A stretch of DNA of 64,000 nt from Cellulomonas sp. P24 (GTDB lineage: Bacteria > Actinomycetota > Actinomycetes > Actinomycetales > Cellulomonadaceae): NCBI RefSeq assembly GCF_024704385.1, contig NZ_JAJDFX010000002.1, positions 930,001 to 994,000 on the forward strand, written 5' to 3'. The position numbers and the translations under genes were made by a program. Position 1 is the stretch's first letter. Each line of letters opens with the position of its first letter. A model generated the notes under the pieces. That model saw only the letters and a list, made by a program, of their open reading frames with translations, was not told the origin of the DNA and did not search any database. This document shows positions 62,571 through 64,000 of this stretch, one piece after another.

Positions 62571-64000
62571 GAACGCGCACCGCGCCGACGTCCCGCGCGA
62601 CCAAGACGCTCCGCCGCGTCCAGCGGCGTACCCACGCGGACATCCCGGGTCGGCTGGGTCTGCTCCTCGCCACCCTCGACGCACCCCAGCCCTCGGGACC
62701 AGTCGCACTACCGGAACTCGTCGAGGCTGCGGTCGCCGCCCTGGGAGACGCCACCACCGACGTCATCTGGTTGGCGCTCGCAGTCGTCTCTGGTGCGCTT
62801 CCCGACTCCGATGCGGTCACGAGCGCGCGACGGGCAGTGGCGCTCGACGGACCATCCGAGGTCTTGACCGCAGCGGCCCGGATGATCACAACCGAGTCAG
62901 CAGGTCGAACAGTCCGCGTACTGCGTGACACGACTCTCGTAGACCTCGGCGATCTGCTGACGTCCCCGCTAGGAACCGGGATCCAGCGTGTCGCCCGCGA
63001 GGTCTCCATCGAGTGGGTGTCTCGGTACGACGCCACCGTCCTCGGATGGACGGACGACTTCGGTGCGCTGCGGGTCGCCGGCCACTCGGAGGTCCAGGCA
63101 GCACTCGATGGTTCACGGTCCGCGCCCGAGAGCTCGGAGCCACTGACGACACGGTCGACCCCGCCCGGCGACGTGGTCGTCCCATGGGGCTGCACCTACG
63201 TCGTGCCCGAGCTGGCGATCCAGCCGGCACGTTGCGCGGCGATGAAGGCCCTCGCCCAGTACAGCCGGAACCACTCTGGTGTGATCGGGTTCGACTGCGT
63301 GCCGATCACAAGCTCCGAGACCTCGGCACAAGGGTTCGCCGGTGTGTTCGCACTCAATCTCGCCGCGGTCGCCCACTTCGACGTCGTGGCTGCGATCTCG
63401 CGCGCCGCCGCGGTCGAGTACGAGGGGTGGCGCATGATGCTCGAGGGCGCCGGCCTCGCAGGCCCCTCGATCACCACCGTCGGGCTGCCAGGCCACGCAC
63501 CGGAGCCCGAGGCGGACGCATTGCGCGAGGCGGAGGCCCGGCTCGTGATCCCCGGGGTGCCACTGGTCCTCGTCGTCGGTAGTCACGAACCGCGCAAGAA
63601 CCACCTCGCCGTCCTGCATGCAGCTGAGGTCCTGTGGCGCCGCGGGCACCGCTTCAGTCTGACGTTCATCGGCGGGAACTCGTGGGGCGGCGGCGAGTTC
63701 ACCGCCCGCCTGATGGCGCTGCGCGGTGCGGGCCGTCCGGTCGAGTCCATCAGCAAGTTCCCTGACCGCTTGCTCTGGGCCGCCTACAGGCTGGCCCGGT
63801 GCACCGTCTTCCCATCGGTCAATGAGGGCTTCGGCCTACCGGTGGCAGAGTCCCTCTCTGCGGGGACCCCCGCCATCACGTCGGGGTTCGGGAGCATGCG
63901 GGAGATCGCCCAGGCCGGCGGCGCGGTGATGATCGATCCGCGCAACGACGACGAGCTCGCCACGGCACTCGAGCAGTTGCTCACTGACGACGGTCTCGTC
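62567..64000 (+). CDS. GT1 family glycosyltransferase, 3' end outside window
   Basis: 478 residues are visible from ATG 62567 and the frame is open at the right edge. It is a paralog of the preceding protein: LVDLGDLLTSPLGTGIQRVA then REVSIEWVSRYDATVLGW, VVVPWGCTYVVPELAIQPAR, VVGSHEPRKNHLAVLHAAEV, TFIGGNSWGGGEFTARLMAL and NEGFGLPVAESLSAGTPAIT. About 30 more residues would be expected before the stop. ATGA overlap with 61023-62570 shows translational coupling. The pair probably adds two similar sugar units. Confidence 0.85.
   Translation, partial: MRTRTAPTSRATKTLRRVQRRTHADIPGRLGLLLATLDAPQPSGPVALPELVEAAVAALGDATTDVIWLALAVVSGALPDSDAVTSARRAVALDGPSEVLTAAARMITTESAGRTVRVLRDTTLVDLGDLLTSPLGTGIQRVAREVSIEWVSRYDATVLGWTDDFGALRVAGHSEVQAALDGSRSAPESSEPLTTRSTPPGDVVVPWGCTYVVPELAIQPARCAAMKALAQYSRNHSGVIGFDCVPITSSETSAQGFAGVFALNLAAVAHFDVVAAISRAAAVEYEGWRMMLEGAGLAGPSITTVGLPGHAPEPEADALREAEARLVIPGVPLVLVVGSHEPRKNHLAVLHAAEVLWRRGHRFSLTFIGGNSWGGGEFTARLMALRGAGRPVESISKFPDRLLWAAYRLARCTVFPSVNEGFGLPVAESLSAGTPAITSGFGSMREIAQAGGAVMIDPRNDDELATALEQLLTDDGLV

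Overview
The window is high-GC DNA from an actinobacterium, most likely a Micrococcales genome of the Cellulomonas type. The evidence is two WhiB-family proteins, the conserved actinobacterial order Trm112 / zinc ribbon / DUF3499 / metallopeptidase-like / WbbL-like glycosyltransferase / DUF5719 / WhiB2 / TIGR03089 / ManA, frequent GTG starts, and TANNNT -10 boxes placed 6-7 bases before start codons (leaderless transcripts). The genus is an inference from gene content, not a measurement.

Region 1 (1 to about 6760) is a phage-derived remnant or satellite. It holds the C-terminal part of a DUF3631 replication protein, a phage-type WhiB, three small or unknown proteins, one complete tail tape-measure gene with a small partner, and on the minus strand a small membrane protein and two paralogous small proteins. 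No terminase, portal, capsid, other tail, lysis or integrase gene is visible.

Region 2 (6778-19000) is chromosomal core: an RDD membrane protein, a 25-bp minisatellite apparently copied from the 3' end of the adjacent cation transporter, then the conserved envelope/division locus. The DUF5719 gene carries a one-base frameshift in a G run.

Region 3 (19085-33440) makes and assembles surface glycan. It contains rfbA, rfbD and rfbC (no rfbB), polyprenol-phosphate mannose synthase, several GT1 and GT2 glycosyltransferases, a flippase, DUF2304, DUF2142 and other large membrane proteins. A tightly overlapping minus-strand operon (30652 to 27148) starts with a second gene frameshifted in a G run.

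Region 4 (33441-53097) is an island of visibly lower GC, bounded by a decayed IS256-family transposase on the left and a second IS256-family element on the right. Its cargo is a GDP-fucose-synthase-like gene, an FkbM methyltransferase, a large GT4 plus fucosyltransferase-like fusion, GtrA, and a five-gene overlapping operon (nucleotidyltransferase, two epimerase/dehydratases, a GtrB-like transferase, a large membrane protein). The right-hand IS256 is split by a Tn554-like element (two tyrosine recombinases), which is itself split by an intact IS3-family element. I could resolve this three-level nesting to the base.

Region 5 (53098-64000) is again high-GC glycan DNA: large multidomain glycosyltransferases, two tandem GDP-mannose 4,6-dehydratase paralogs, a second FkbM gene, and two tandem GT1 enzymes sharing an N-terminal GIQRVARE motif; the last runs off the window. 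ManA, polyprenol-phosphate mannose synthase, Gmd and the Fcl-like reductase together suggest a GDP-mannose-based 6-deoxyhexose supply, and the rfb genes supply dTDP-rhamnose. No tRNA, rRNA or CRISPR array was recognised.
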